A stretch of 64,000 nt of DNA from Paracoccus sp. N5 (GCF_000371965.1 NZ_AQUO01000001.1:800001-864000), one strand, 5' to 3'. Shown: positions 15,863-25,275, counted from the stretch's first letter. Translations and numbers: made by a program. The notes: a model not told the origin generated them from the sequence alone.

Positions 15863-16969
15863 ATGTCCGACCTTCAGACGCCCTTCTACCTGATCGACCT
15901 CGCGAAACTGCGGGTGAACATGGAGCGGATCGCCACTTTGCGGGAACGCTCGGGGGCGAAATGCCTGCTGGCGCTGAAATGCTTCGCGACCTGGGGCGCC
16001 TTCGACTTCATGCGCCCGTTCATGGACGGCACCACCTCGTCCAGCCTGTTCGAGCTGCGGCTGGGGCATGAGGAATTCGGCAAGGAAACCCATGCCTATT
16101 CCGTGGCCTGGGCCGATCACGAGATCGACGAGGCGCTGGGTTACGCCGACAAGATCATCTTCAACTCGCTGGGCCAGCTGGACCGTTTCGGCGCGCGCGC
16201 CAGGGAACGCGGCATCGCCATGGGGCTGCGGCTGAACCCGCGCTTTTCGACCTCGGGCTTCGACCTGGCCGATCCGGCGCGGCCGTTCTCGCGGCTGGGC
16301 GAATGGGATCTGCCGCGCCTGGAGCAGGCGCTGGACCGCATCAGCGGGGTGATGATCCATTACAACTGCGAGAATGCCGATTTCGACCTGTTCGATGCGC
16401 AGCTCGGCCGGATCGAGGCGGAATTCGGCGGCTTCCTTGAAAAGCTGGACTGGGTCAGCTTGGGCGGCGGCATCCATTTCACCGGCGACGGCTATCCGCT
16501 GGACCGGCTGGCCGACCGGCTGAAGGCGTTCTCGGAACGCTTCGGGGTGCAGGTCTTCCTGGAACCGGGCGAGGCCAGCATCACCCGCTCGACCTCGCTG
16601 GAGGTGACGGTGCTGGACGTGATCCATCACGGCAAGGACGTGGCCATCGTGGACTCGAGCATCGAGGCGCATATGCTGGACCTGCTGATCTATCGCGAGA
16701 CGGCGAAGCTGCCGCAAGAGGGCGAGCACCCCTACCAGGTCGCCGGCAAGACCTGCCTGGCCGGCGACATCTTCGGCGAAGGGCGCTTCCCGGCGCCCTT
16801 GCAGGTCGGCGACCGCATCAGCATCGCCGATGCCGGCGGCTATACCATGGTGAAGAAGAACTGGTTCAACGGCGTCGCCATGCCCGCCATCGCCATCCGG
16901 GCCGAGGACGGAACGATCCGCAGCGTCCGCCGGTTCTCTTACGACGATTACAAAGCCAGCCTGTCCTGA
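15863..16969 (+). CDS. nspC: Carboxynorspermidine/carboxyspermidine decarboxylase
   Basis: A 368-residue PLP enzyme of the alanine-racemase-fold (fold III) decarboxylases that removes CO2 from carboxy(nor)spermidine to give (nor)spermidine. The PLP lysine is in CLLALKCFATWGAF (about residue 36). Other family segments are STSSSLFELRLG-like TTSSSLFELRLG, HYNCENADFD, SLGGGIHFTGDGYPLD, FLEPGEASITRSTSLE and GKTCLAGDIFGEG with the Cys-Asp pair near the active site. GGGAG precedes the ATG. The matching dehydrogenase follows 44 bp downstream, so together they form the alternative spermidine pathway that needs no decarboxy-AdoMet. Confidence 0.93.
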   Translation: MSDLQTPFYLIDLAKLRVNMERIATLRERSGAKCLLALKCFATWGAFDFMRPFMDGTTSSSLFELRLGHEEFGKETHAYSVAWADHEIDEALGYADKIIFNSLGQLDRFGARARERGIAMGLRLNPRFSTSGFDLADPARPFSRLGEWDLPRLEQALDRISGVMIHYNCENADFDLFDAQLGRIEAEFGGFLEKLDWVSLGGGIHFTGDGYPLDRLADRLKAFSERFGVQVFLEPGEASITRSTSLEVTVLDVIHHGKDVAIVDSSIEAHMLDLLIYRETAKLPQEGEHPYQVAGKTCLAGDIFGEGRFPAPLQVGDRISIADAGGYTMVKKNWFNGVAMPAIAIRAEDGTIRSVRRFSYDDYKASLS

Positions 16970-17013
16970 ACCGGCCCGCCATTCCCCTTCCCAGCCCCGA
17001 AAAGGAGATCGAA

Positions 17014-18237
17014 TTGGCCAAGAACGTGCTCATCATCGGCGCCGGCGGCGTCGCGCAGGTGGTCGCGCATAAGGTGGCGCAGAACGCTAACGAGTTCGGC
17101 AGCCTGCATATCGCCAGCAGGACCGTCTCGAAGGCCGAGAAGATCATCGCGAGCGTTCGGGACAAGGGCCATTCGGTCGCATTCACCGCCCATCCGCTCG
17201 ACGCGATGGACAGCGCGGCGGTGGCGGCGCTGATCCGCCAGATCGACGCGGGCATCGTCATCAACGTCGGTTCCGCCTTCGTCAACATGACCGTGCTGCA
17301 AGGCTGCATCGAGACCGGCGCCGCCTATCTGGACACCGCCATCCACGAAGACCCGGCCAAGGTCTGCGAGACCCCGCCGTGGTATGCCAATTACGAATGG
17401 AAGCGCCGCGAGGATGTCGAGAAGGCCGGCATCACCGCGATCCTGGGTGTGGGCTTCGACCCGGGCGTGGTCAACGCCTATGCCAGGCTGGCCGAGGACG
17501 AATATTTCGACAAGATCGATTCGATCGACATCGTCGACATCAACGCCGGCTCGCACGGCCGCTGGTTCGCGACGAATTTCGACCCCGAGATCAACTTCCG
17601 CGAATTCACCGGCACGGTCTATTCCTGGCAGGGCGGCGAATGGCGCCAGAACAAGATGTTCGAGGTCGGCCGCGAATGGGACCTGCCCGTGGTCGGCAAG
17701 CGCACCGCCTATCTGTCCGGCCATGACGAGGTGCACAGCCTCTCGGCCCGCTACAAGGACGCGGACGTGCGGTTCTGGATGGGCTTCGGCGCGCATTACA
17801 TCAACGTCTTCACGGTCTTGCAGAACCTGGGCCTGCTCAGCGAGCAGCCGGTGAAGACCGCCGAGGGGCTGGAGGTCGTGCCGCTGAAACTGGTCAAGGC
17901 AGTGCTGCCCGATCCGTCCAGCCTCGCCCCCGATTACGAAGGCAAGACCTGCATCGGCGATCTGGTGAAGGGCACGCTGAACGGCAAGCCGGGCGAGGTC
18001 TTCATCTACAACGTCGCCGATCACAAGGAAGCCTTTACCGAGGTCGGCAGCCAGGGCATCAGCTACACCGCCGGCGTGCCGCCGGTCGCGGCGGCGATCC
18101 TGGTCGCGCGCGGCACCTGGGACGTCAGGAAGATGGTCAATGTCGAGGATCTGCCCGCCCGGCCCTTCCTGGAACTGCTGGGCGATCTGGGCCTGCCGAC
18201 CCGGGTCATCGACGCCTCGGGCGACCATCCGCTGTAA
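17014..18237 (+). CDS. Carboxynorspermidine synthase (saccharopine dehydrogenase family)
   Basis: A 407-residue NAD(P)H-dependent enzyme that condenses aspartate semialdehyde with putrescine or diaminopropane to carboxyspermidine or carboxynorspermidine. Rossmann motif LIIGAGGVAQVVAHK at residues 5-19, TAIHEDP and GVGFDPGVVNAYARLA in the middle, and DINAGSHGRWFATNFDPEINFRE, typical of the CANSDH/Lys1-like branch. The start is TTG at 17014: AAGGAG lies 6 nt upstream and MAKNVLIIGAGG is the conserved N-terminus. Order decarboxylase-then-dehydrogenase is the reverse of the common arrangement. Confidence 0.93.
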   Translation: MAKNVLIIGAGGVAQVVAHKVAQNANEFGSLHIASRTVSKAEKIIASVRDKGHSVAFTAHPLDAMDSAAVAALIRQIDAGIVINVGSAFVNMTVLQGCIETGAAYLDTAIHEDPAKVCETPPWYANYEWKRREDVEKAGITAILGVGFDPGVVNAYARLAEDEYFDKIDSIDIVDINAGSHGRWFATNFDPEINFREFTGTVYSWQGGEWRQNKMFEVGREWDLPVVGKRTAYLSGHDEVHSLSARYKDADVRFWMGFGAHYINVFTVLQNLGLLSEQPVKTAEGLEVVPLKLVKAVLPDPSSLAPDYEGKTCIGDLVKGTLNGKPGEVFIYNVADHKEAFTEVGSQGISYTAGVPPVAAAILVARGTWDVRKMVNVEDLPARPFLELLGDLGLPTRVIDASGDHPL

Positions 18238-18267
18238 CGCCGGCCCGGCAGAATTTCCGACACGCGC

Positions 18268-18297
18268 ACCCCGCCCGCAGGAACCTCCGGGCGGGGT
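18268..18297 (+). terminator. Hairpin downstream of the spermidine genes
   Basis: ACCCCGCCCG and CGGGCGGGGT form a perfect 10-bp stem with a 10-nt loop, 30 bp after the dehydrogenase stop; CGGCGTTT follows. The T-run is weak, so it may only attenuate read-through into the next gene. Confidence 0.6.
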
Positions 18298-18345
18298 CGG
18301 CGTTTCAGCTTGCTTCCAGCCGTCGCGAAAGGATCGGGCAGCTTC

Positions 18346-19674
18346 ATGGTTCCGCCAGACAATCACAAGTTCCCGTCCTTCCCCCGGACCGAAAAGCACC
18401 CCCTGCCCCGCGTCGCCAACTGGGCGGTGATCGGCATCTTCCTGTTCCTGCTCTTCACCTTCTTTGCCCAGGCGCGGGACTTCCTGATGCCGGTGACGCT
18501 GGCCTTTCTGCTGTTCTTCGTCTTCGTGCCCTTCCGCCGGCTGATGGAGCGGCTGGGCATCGGCGCCGTCGTCACCGCCACCATCGTCTCGCTGGGCCTG
18601 GTGGTGTCGGTGGTGGTGATCGGCTTCATGATCTCGGGCCCGGTGAACCGGCTGATCGAGAACTCGTCGCAGATCGGCGACCGGCTGGAGCAGCGCTTCA
18701 CCGAATTGCGCAGCAACTTCCGCGGCCTGGAGCGCGCGGCGGAAAAGATCGACGAGCTGACCGGCGGCGGCGGCGCCAAGCCCGAGACCAAGCCCGCCCC
18801 CGGCGCCCCCGCGCCGGATGCGACGCTGACCGGGACGCTGACGCCGATCCCGCAGCCCGGCACGCCGCAGACCCCGGACCAGAAGATCCAGGTCGAGGTG
18901 AACGCCGCACCGCAGACCTCGACCCTGGTCAGCGTGCTGAACCTGGGCCCGGCCTTCGTCGGCCAGATCATCCTGACGCTGTTCCTGCTGTTCTTCCTGC
19001 TGTCATCGGGCGACCTGCTGTATCTCAAGATCGTGCAGAGCTTCGATTCGATGCGCGAAAAGCGCGCGGCCTATCTGGCGCTGCGCGAGATCGAGGACTC
19101 GCTGGGCGCCTATCTGGGCGCGATCACGCTGATCAACGCCTGCCTGGGCATCGCGGTCGGGCTGGCGATGTGGGCCTGGGGCATGCCCAGCCCGATGCTC
19201 TTTGGCCTGGCAGTGTTCCTGCTGAACTACATCCCCTATCTAGGGCCGATCACCGGCGTCATCATCACCATGCTGGTCGGGCTTTTCGTCTATGAGGACC
19301 TGTTCACGCCCTTCATGGTCGGCCTGACCTATTTCGGCATCTCGGCCATCGAGGGCCAGCTGATCACGCCCTATTTCGTGTCGCGCAAGCTGCAGCTGAA
19401 CACGGTCGTCGTCTTCCTGACCGTGGCGCTCTGGGCCTGGCTCTGGTCGGTGATCGGCATGATCGTCGCGGTGCCGATCCTGGTCGTCATGCGGGTGCTG
19501 GCGGACCACATTCCGGGGCTCGAGAAATTCGGCAATTTCCTGGCCGGCGAAGACCCGCCCGCGCTGGAGGACGAGGACGAGGAGGAAGCGCGCGAGATCG
19601 TCGATGCCGGCGACGGTGCCGGGGACGCGGATCAGGCCGCGCAGGCCACCGCGGTGCTGCCGACGCGCGGCTGA
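18346..19674 (+). CDS. AI-2E family transporter (PerM/UPF0118)
   Basis: A 442-residue integral membrane protein of the AI-2 exporter superfamily. Two helices near residues 22-40 and 44-60, one near 75-95, a soluble stretch (about 100-185) with coiled-coil and Pro/Thr-rich linker (KPETKPAPGAPAPDATL), then the conserved C-terminal membrane block with GLAVFLLNYIPYLGPITG and AIEGQLITPYFVSRKLQLN, which are family signatures. The tail is acidic (EDEDEEEAREIVDAGDG). The transported molecule is uncertain; known members export AI-2, indole or ions. ATG at 18346 is preferred over an upstream TTG. Confidence 0.88.
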   Translation: MVPPDNHKFPSFPRTEKHPLPRVANWAVIGIFLFLLFTFFAQARDFLMPVTLAFLLFFVFVPFRRLMERLGIGAVVTATIVSLGLVVSVVVIGFMISGPVNRLIENSSQIGDRLEQRFTELRSNFRGLERAAEKIDELTGGGGAKPETKPAPGAPAPDATLTGTLTPIPQPGTPQTPDQKIQVEVNAAPQTSTLVSVLNLGPAFVGQIILTLFLLFFLLSSGDLLYLKIVQSFDSMREKRAAYLALREIEDSLGAYLGAITLINACLGIAVGLAMWAWGMPSPMLFGLAVFLLNYIPYLGPITGVIITMLVGLFVYEDLFTPFMVGLTYFGISAIEGQLITPYFVSRKLQLNTVVVFLTVALWAWLWSVIGMIVAVPILVVMRVLADHIPGLEKFGNFLAGEDPPALEDEDEEEAREIVDAGDGAGDADQAAQATAVLPTRG

Positions 19675-19743
19675 AGGGAATCGCTGGACCGGCGCGAAAA
19701 ACATGGCATGATCGCGACGCGAGCCATGGATGAATAGCGACAG

Positions 19744-20760
19744 ATGCCCGAGCCAGACCCTGCCCCCGACCAGAACCCGACCCGCCTGCGCATCGGCTTC
19801 CTGCTGGCGCCGCGCTTCACGCTGTCGGCCTTTGCCACCTTCGTCGACGTGCTGCGGCTGGCGGCCGACGACGGCGACGGCTCGCGGCCGATCCGCTGCC
19901 GCTGGCGCGTGCTCTCGGCCGACATGGCGCCGGTGCAAAGCTCCTGCGGCATCCGCATCGAGCCGGACGAGCGGCTGGGCGACCCCGCGCGCTTCGACTA
20001 TATCGTCGCGGTGGGCGGGCTGATCGACGGCGGCCCTGGCCTGTCGCCGGAACAGGGCGCCTTCCTGAAACGCGCGGCGCAGGCGCGCGTGCCGCTGGCC
20101 GGGCTTTGCACCGCGGTGTTCTCGATGGCGCGCTTCGGGCTGATGGACGGCTATCGCTGCTGCGTCAGTTGGTTCCACCACCAGGATTTCCTGGCCGAAT
20201 TCGAAAAGATGCGCCCGGTCTCGGACCAGATCTTCGTGGTGGACCGCGACCGGCTGTCCTGCTCGGGCGGGGTCAGCGCGGCGCATCTGGCCGCCTTCCT
20301 GATCGACCGCCACCTGGGCCGGGCGGCGGCGCGCAAGGCGCTGTCGATCCTGATGATCGACGAGCCGATGGAGGGCGACCGCCCGCAGCCCGGCCTGCCG
20401 CTGGAACTGCACGCCCGCGACCCGCTGGTGCGCCGCGCGCTGCTCGCCATGCAGCAGAACCTGCACGCGCCCCTGCCCATCGCCCGCATCGCCCGCGACC
20501 TGGGCGTCGGCCGGCGCAAGCTGGAGCGGCATTTCAACGCCGACCTGGGCATCCCGCCCGCCGATGCCTCGATCCGCATCCGGCTGGCGCAGGCGCGGAT
20601 GCTGCTCGCGCGCACCGACCGCACCGTCACCCGCATCGCCGAGGAGACCGGCTTCTGCGACGCCTCGCACCTGATCCGCGTCTTCCGCGAGACCGAGGGC
20701 ACCACGCCCGACCTGTGGCGGCAAAGCCGGGGCATGCTGGCCGAGGACGTGCCGGCCTGA
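19744..20760 (+). CDS. GlxA-type AraC-family transcriptional regulator
   Basis: A 338-residue regulator. Residues 15-205 are a DJ-1/PfpI-like class I amidotransferase domain (LLAPRFTLSAFATFVDVLRLA; the elbow Cys in LAGLCTAVFSMARFGLMDGYR) and residues 225-325 hold two AraC helix-turn-helix motifs (IARDLGVGRRKLERHF and IAEETGFCDASHLIRVFRETEG). Proteins of this architecture often control choline, carnitine or arginine catabolism, with the DJ-1 part sensing a metabolite. No obvious target gene is adjacent except the unknown protein downstream. Confidence 0.88.
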   Translation: MPEPDPAPDQNPTRLRIGFLLAPRFTLSAFATFVDVLRLAADDGDGSRPIRCRWRVLSADMAPVQSSCGIRIEPDERLGDPARFDYIVAVGGLIDGGPGLSPEQGAFLKRAAQARVPLAGLCTAVFSMARFGLMDGYRCCVSWFHHQDFLAEFEKMRPVSDQIFVVDRDRLSCSGGVSAAHLAAFLIDRHLGRAAARKALSILMIDEPMEGDRPQPGLPLELHARDPLVRRALLAMQQNLHAPLPIARIARDLGVGRRKLERHFNADLGIPPADASIRIRLAQARMLLARTDRTVTRIAEETGFCDASHLIRVFRETEGTTPDLWRQSRGMLAEDVPA

Positions 20761-20841
20761 CGGCGCGTTGCTTCGCCCCGGCCCGCAACCCGCGCGAATC
20801 GCCGGGATAATGCCGGGGCCGTGAAAGCATAGGAGCAAGAG

Positions 20842-21294
20842 ATGCCGAACAAGGCCATTGTCGGGGGCGTGCTGACCGACGCCACCCTGGCCCCCATCGC
20901 CGGGGGCAAGATCGTCGCGACGCTGAACGGATCGGACGTGTTCGACGACGGCGTGCGCGTCGTGACCCAGAAGGTCGAGGCGACCACCGACGCGCAAGGC
21001 GTCTGGTCGCTGGCGCTGATCGTCAATGCCGAGGGCGACGGCGCCGCCACGACCTGGACCATCGAAGGCTTCGACCGCTATGTCGCCCGGGTCTTCGAGG
21101 CGAAATCGCTGTTCATCGCCTCGACCCTGCCGATCGCGCTGGGGGATCTGGAAAAGACCAGCGCCCAGAACCTCAAGGCCGCGCGCGAGGGCAACTCGGC
21201 CCGGCTGCTGGTGGTGCGCGACCATGCGCTTTACCAGGCCCTGCCGGTCGCGCAGCGCCGCAGCAGCGACATCGTGCTGGTCAAGGCCGCCTGA
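20842..21294 (+). CDS. Hypothetical beta-rich protein
   Basis: A 150-residue protein with no signal peptide or membrane helix. MPNKAIVGGVLTDATLAPIAGGKIVATLNGSD followed by TTDAQGVWSLALIVNAEG resembles a carboxypeptidase-regulatory-like or transthyretin-like beta sandwich (a conserved x-x-T-D-x-x-G-x-W strand pattern), and the C-terminal 50 residues (SAQNLKAAREGNSARLLVVRDHALYQAL) look helical. I do not recognise a family. AGGAG lies 6 nt before the ATG, so translation is plausible. Confidence 0.6.
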   Translation: MPNKAIVGGVLTDATLAPIAGGKIVATLNGSDVFDDGVRVVTQKVEATTDAQGVWSLALIVNAEGDGAATTWTIEGFDRYVARVFEAKSLFIASTLPIALGDLEKTSAQNLKAAREGNSARLLVVRDHALYQALPVAQRRSSDIVLVKAA

Positions 21295-21302
21295 ACGGCC
21301 GC

Positions 21303-21330
21303 ACGGCAGCCGGTCGCCCGACTGCCGTTT
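21303..21330 (+). terminator. Hairpin between convergent hypothetical gene and glmS
   Basis: ACGGCAG (21303-21309) and CTGCCGT (21322-21328) form a 7-bp stem followed by TT on the plus strand, 9 bp after the stop of the hypothetical gene and just before the convergent glmS end. Modest T-run. Confidence 0.45.
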
Positions 21331-21335
21331 CCGCC

Positions 21336-23153
21336 CTATTCCACCGTCACCGATTTCGCCAGGTTGCGCGGCTGGTCCACGTCGGTGCCCTTGGCGACCG
21401 CCGTGTGATAGGCCAGATATTGCATCGGCAGCGCATAAAGGATCGGCTGGAACATCCCGCCGCCCGTGGGCATCGCCAAGGCCGCCTTGAAGCCCTGACC
21501 CGCCGCCTCGATGCCCTCCGGGTCCGAGATCAGCAGCACCTGCCCGTGCCGCGCCATGACCTCCTGCATGTTCGAGACGGTCTTGTCGAACAGCCCGTCG
21601 CGCGGCGCCAGCACCACCACCGGCACATTGCGGTCGATCAGCGCGATCGGCCCATGCTTCAGCTCGCCCGAGGCATAGCCCTCGGCGTGGATATAGCTGA
21701 GTTCCTTCAGCTTCAGCGCCCCCTCCAGCGCCACCGGGTAAAGCGGGCCGCGGCCCAGATACAGCACGTCCTGCGCCTCGGACAGCCAGCCGGCCAGCCG
21801 GCGGCAGATGTCGCTGAGCGCCAGCGCCTGGTTCAGCAGCCCCGGCAGGCTGCGCAGGTCGGAAAGATGCGCGGCAAGCTCCGCCTCCGTCAGCCGCCCC
21901 CGGTCCCGCGCCGCCTTCAGCGCCAGCACCGCCAGCACCGCCAGCTGGCAGGTGAAGGCCTTGGAGGAAGCCACGCCGACCTCGATCCCGGCCAGCGTCG
22001 GCAGGGCGATGTCGGCATCGCGGGCGATGGCCGAGGTGCCGACATTCACCACGCCGACCGTGCGCGCCACCTTGTCCCGGGCGTAATGCAGCGCCGCCAA
22101 GGTGTCCGCCGTCTCGCCCGACTGGCTGACGAAGAGCGCCCAGCTTTTCGGCGACAGCGGCGGCTCGCGATAACGGAACTCCGAGGCCACGTCCAGATCG
22201 CAGGGCAGGCCCGCCAGGGACTCGAACCAGTAGCGCGCGACATGGGCCGCGTAATAGGCGGTGCCGCAACCGACCAGCGTCAGCCGGTCCACGGCGCTGA
22301 AATCCAGCGCATCGGGCAGGACGATGCGGTCGCCCTTGATATAGTGGTTCAGCGCATCGCCCAAAACAACCGGTTGTTCCGCGATCTCCTTTGCCATGAA
22401 ATGCCGATAGCCGCCCTTGTCGATCTGGGTGGCGCCGACGTCGATCTGCTGGATCTCGCGATTGGCCGGGCGGCCCGCGGCGTCGAAGATCTCGGCGCCC
22501 GAGCGGCGGATGATGGCGTGGTCGCCGTCCTCGAGATAGGTGATGCGGTCGGTAAAAGGCGCCAGCGCGATGGCGTCCGAGCCCAGGAACATCTCGCCCT
22601 CGCCATGGCCCACGGCCAGCGGGCTGCCCTTGCGGGCGGCGATCATCAGGTCGGGCTCGCCCTCGAACAGGAAGGCCAGGGCAAAGGCGCCGTGCAGGCG
22701 GGCCAGCGTCGCGCGCGCCGCCTCGGCCGCATCCATGCCCTGCGCCATGTGCCAGGCGGTCAGCAGCGCCACGGTTTCGGTGTCGGTCTGCGATTCCGGT
22801 TGCAGGCCCAGCGCGATCACCTCGTCGCGCAGCTCGCGGAAGTTCTCGATGATGCCGTTATGGACCACGGCGACCGGACCGCGGCGATGGGGATGGGCGT
22901 TGACCTCGGTCGCGGCGCCATGCGTGGCCCAGCGGGTGTGTCCGATGCCGGCATGGCCGGTCAGCGGCTCATGCACCAGCCGGTCCGAGAGGTTCACCAG
23001 CTTGCCCACCGCCCGGCGCCGATCCAGCCGGCCGGCGTCGTCCACCGTCGCCACCCCGGCGCTGTCATAGCCGCGATATTCCAGCCGCTTCAGCGCCTCG
23101 ACCAGCTGCGGCGAGACCTCGTGCTGGCCCAGGATTCCGATGATGCCGCACAT
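21336..23153 (-). CDS. glmS: Glucosamine-6-phosphate synthase (isomerizing)
   Basis: Converts fructose-6-phosphate and glutamine to glucosamine-6-phosphate, the entry to peptidoglycan and LPS amino sugars. 605 residues: N-terminal Ntn amidotransferase with nucleophile Cys2 (CGIIGILGQHE) and GHTRWATHG; two SIS sugar isomerase domains (VGCGTAYYAAHVARYWFE and LYLGRGPLYPVALEGALKLKELSYIHAEGYASGELKHG); and the conserved tail PRNLAKSVTVE. It starts 3 bp after glmU, forming one operon. Confidence 0.98.
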   Translation of the reverse strand: MCGIIGILGQHEVSPQLVEALKRLEYRGYDSAGVATVDDAGRLDRRRAVGKLVNLSDRLVHEPLTGHAGIGHTRWATHGAATEVNAHPHRRGPVAVVHNGIIENFRELRDEVIALGLQPESQTDTETVALLTAWHMAQGMDAAEAARATLARLHGAFALAFLFEGEPDLMIAARKGSPLAVGHGEGEMFLGSDAIALAPFTDRITYLEDGDHAIIRRSGAEIFDAAGRPANREIQQIDVGATQIDKGGYRHFMAKEIAEQPVVLGDALNHYIKGDRIVLPDALDFSAVDRLTLVGCGTAYYAAHVARYWFESLAGLPCDLDVASEFRYREPPLSPKSWALFVSQSGETADTLAALHYARDKVARTVGVVNVGTSAIARDADIALPTLAGIEVGVASSKAFTCQLAVLAVLALKAARDRGRLTEAELAAHLSDLRSLPGLLNQALALSDICRRLAGWLSEAQDVLYLGRGPLYPVALEGALKLKELSYIHAEGYASGELKHGPIALIDRNVPVVVLAPRDGLFDKTVSNMQEVMARHGQVLLISDPEGIEAAGQGFKAALAMPTGGGMFQPILYALPMQYLAYHTAVAKGTDVDQPRNLAKSVTVE

Positions 23154-23156
23154 GGC

Positions 23157-24497
23157 TCAGCTCCCCTTTTTCTGGCGCAGGGCCTGCATCAGCCGGGTGG
23201 CGAGGCCAGGCTTGGTCACCTGTTTCGCGCGGCCCAGCGCCAGTGCATCGTCCGGCACGTCCTCGGTGATGACCGAGCCCGAGCCGGTCATCGCCCGCGC
23301 CCCCACCCGGACCGGCGCCACCAGCATGGTGTCCGAGCCGATGAAGGCATGGGCGCCGATCTCGGTCCGGTGCTTGCCGACGCCGTCGTAATTGCAGGTG
23401 ATGGTGCCGGCGCCGATATTGGTCGCCTCGCCGATATGGGCGTCGCCGAGATAGGTCAGGTGGCCGACCTTGACGCCTTCGTCCAGCACCGAATTCTTGA
23501 TCTCGACGAAATTGCCGACATGCACGTCGCCGCCCAGTTCCGCCCCGGGCCGCAGCCGGGCAAAGGGGCCGACGGTGGCGCCGGCGCTGACATGGCAGCC
23601 TTCAAGATGGCAGAAGGGCAGGATCTCGGCGCCGCTTTCGACGGTCACGCCGGGGCCGAAGACCACGTTCTGCCCGATCACCGCGTCGCGGCCGATGCAG
23701 GTGTCAAGCGCGAACCAGACCGTCGCCGGATCCGACAGCGTCACCCCGTCCTCCAGCGCCTGCGCGCGGGCGCGGGCCTGGAAGGCCGCCTCGGCGGCGG
23801 CCAGTTCGGCGCGGGTGTTGATGCCCAGCGTTTCGGCTTCGTCGCAGGTGACGACATCGACGCGCAGCCCGGCGGCGCGCGCCAGGCCGGCCAAGTCGGT
23901 CAGGTAATATTCGCCCGCCGCGTTGCGGTTGCCGATCTGCGGCAGGATCTCGCGCAGCGTCGCCGCATCGGCGGCCAGCACGCCCGAGTTCACCAGCCGG
24001 ATCGCCCGCGTGGCCTCGTCGGCGTCCTTGTATTCGACAATGCGCTCCAAACCGTCCGGGCCGGTGACCAGCCGGCCATAGCGGCCGGGATCGGCGGCCT
24101 CGAAGCCCAGCACGATCACGTCCGAGGGGTGGGTCGCCAACATGCCGAGCGTTTCCTCGGCGATGAAGGGCGTGTCGCCGTAAAGCACCAGCACCCGACC
24201 CTCGAAGCCTTCGAGCAGCGGCAGGGCCTGGCGGACGGCATGGGCGGTGCCCAGCTGTTCCTCTTGCAGGGCGATCTGCGCCTCGGGGTCCAGCTTCGCG
24301 ACCGCCTTCTGCACCAGCGCGGCGCCGTGGCCGGCGACGACCACCACGGTTTCGGGCGCCAGGCTGCGGCCTGCGGCCAGGGCATGACCGACCAGCGGCA
24401 CGCCGCCCAGGCGGTGCAGCACCTTGGGCAGGTCCGACTGCATGCGGCTGCCCTGTCCGGCGGCCAGCACGATCAGCGCGACGGGTTTCTCGGTCAT
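23157..24497 (-). CDS. glmU: Bifunctional GlcNAc-1-P uridyltransferase / GlcN-1-P acetyltransferase
   Basis: Makes UDP-GlcNAc from glucosamine-1-phosphate, acetyl-CoA and UTP. 446 residues. N-terminal nucleotidyltransferase has VLAAGQGSRMQSDLPKVLH (LAAGxGTRM with Ser for Thr) and LYGDTPFI. The C-terminal left-handed beta helix shows hexapeptide repeats from about residue 255, including GVKVGHLTYLGDAHIGEATNIGAGTITCNYDG and the KHRTEIG acetyl-CoA region. Divergent from gph. Confidence 0.98.
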   Translation of the reverse strand: MTEKPVALIVLAAGQGSRMQSDLPKVLHRLGGVPLVGHALAAGRSLAPETVVVVAGHGAALVQKAVAKLDPEAQIALQEEQLGTAHAVRQALPLLEGFEGRVLVLYGDTPFIAEETLGMLATHPSDVIVLGFEAADPGRYGRLVTGPDGLERIVEYKDADEATRAIRLVNSGVLAADAATLREILPQIGNRNAAGEYYLTDLAGLARAAGLRVDVVTCDEAETLGINTRAELAAAEAAFQARARAQALEDGVTLSDPATVWFALDTCIGRDAVIGQNVVFGPGVTVESGAEILPFCHLEGCHVSAGATVGPFARLRPGAELGGDVHVGNFVEIKNSVLDEGVKVGHLTYLGDAHIGEATNIGAGTITCNYDGVGKHRTEIGAHAFIGSDTMLVAPVRVGARAMTGSGSVITEDVPDDALALGRAKQVTKPGLATRLMQALRQKKGS

Positions 24498-24600
24498 ACT
24501 GCCCTCTTGCCTGTTTCTTGTCCTTGCCGGGCGTTCTACCTAGAGGACGGGGATCGGGAAAGGCCCCGGCGGATCAAACATCTTGACGGAAGGTTACAAC

Positions 24601-25275
24601 ATGGCGGGAACGGTGGTCTTCGACCTGGACGGCACGCTGGCCGACACCTCGGCCGACCTGATCGCGGCGGCAAACGCCTGTTTTCAAACCCGCGGGCTGG
24701 GCGACCTGCTGGATCCGGTTGCGGATGCGCTGATCGCGTTTCACGGCGGCCGGGCCATGCTCCGCGCCGGCTATGGGCGGCTTCCCGCCGATACGCTGCT
24801 GCCCCCGGGCGCCGAGGAGGAGGACTATCCGCGCCTGCTGGGCCATTACGGCGCGGCCATCGCCACCCATACCCGGCTTTACCCCGGCACCGAGGCGGCG
24901 CTGGACCGGCTGGCCGACGCCGGCCACCGGCTGGCGGTCTGCACCAACAAGCCCTCTGCCCTGGCCGAGGTGCTGCTGCGCGAGCTGGGCATCCGCGAGC
25001 GTTTCGCCGCCATGATCGGCGCCGACACGCTGCCGGTGCGCAAGCCCGACCCCCGGCCCTATCGCGCCGCCGTCGAGGGCGCGGGCGGCGTTGTCGCACG
25101 CTCTTTCCTGGTCGGCGATACCGAGACCGACCGCAAGACCGCTTCGGCTGCCGGGGTGCGGGTGGCGCTGGTCGCCTTCGGTCCCGAGGGCGAGGGCCTG
25201 TCGCGGCTGGCGCCCGAGGCGATGCTGCGCCATTTCGACGAGCTGCCGGCGCTGGCGACGGATTGGCTGGGCTGA
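24601..25275 (+). CDS. gph: Phosphoglycolate phosphatase-like HAD hydrolase
   Basis: A 224-residue HAD phosphatase, subfamily IA. Motif I is VFDLDGTLADTSADL (residues 5-19), motif II is VCTNKPSA, motif III lysine in RKPDPRPY, and motif IV in FLVGDTETDRKTASAAG. The cap domain lies between residues 20 and 85. Gph removes 2-phosphoglycolate formed by DNA repair or Rubisco oxygenation; other phosphate esters are possible. The ATG at 24601 follows GGAAGG. Divergent from glmU by about 100 bp. Confidence 0.88.
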   Translation: MAGTVVFDLDGTLADTSADLIAAANACFQTRGLGDLLDPVADALIAFHGGRAMLRAGYGRLPADTLLPPGAEEEDYPRLLGHYGAAIATHTRLYPGTEAALDRLADAGHRLAVCTNKPSALAEVLLRELGIRERFAAMIGADTLPVRKPDPRPYRAAVEGAGGVVARSFLVGDTETDRKTASAAGVRVALVAFGPEGEGLSRLAPEAMLRHFDELPALATDWLG

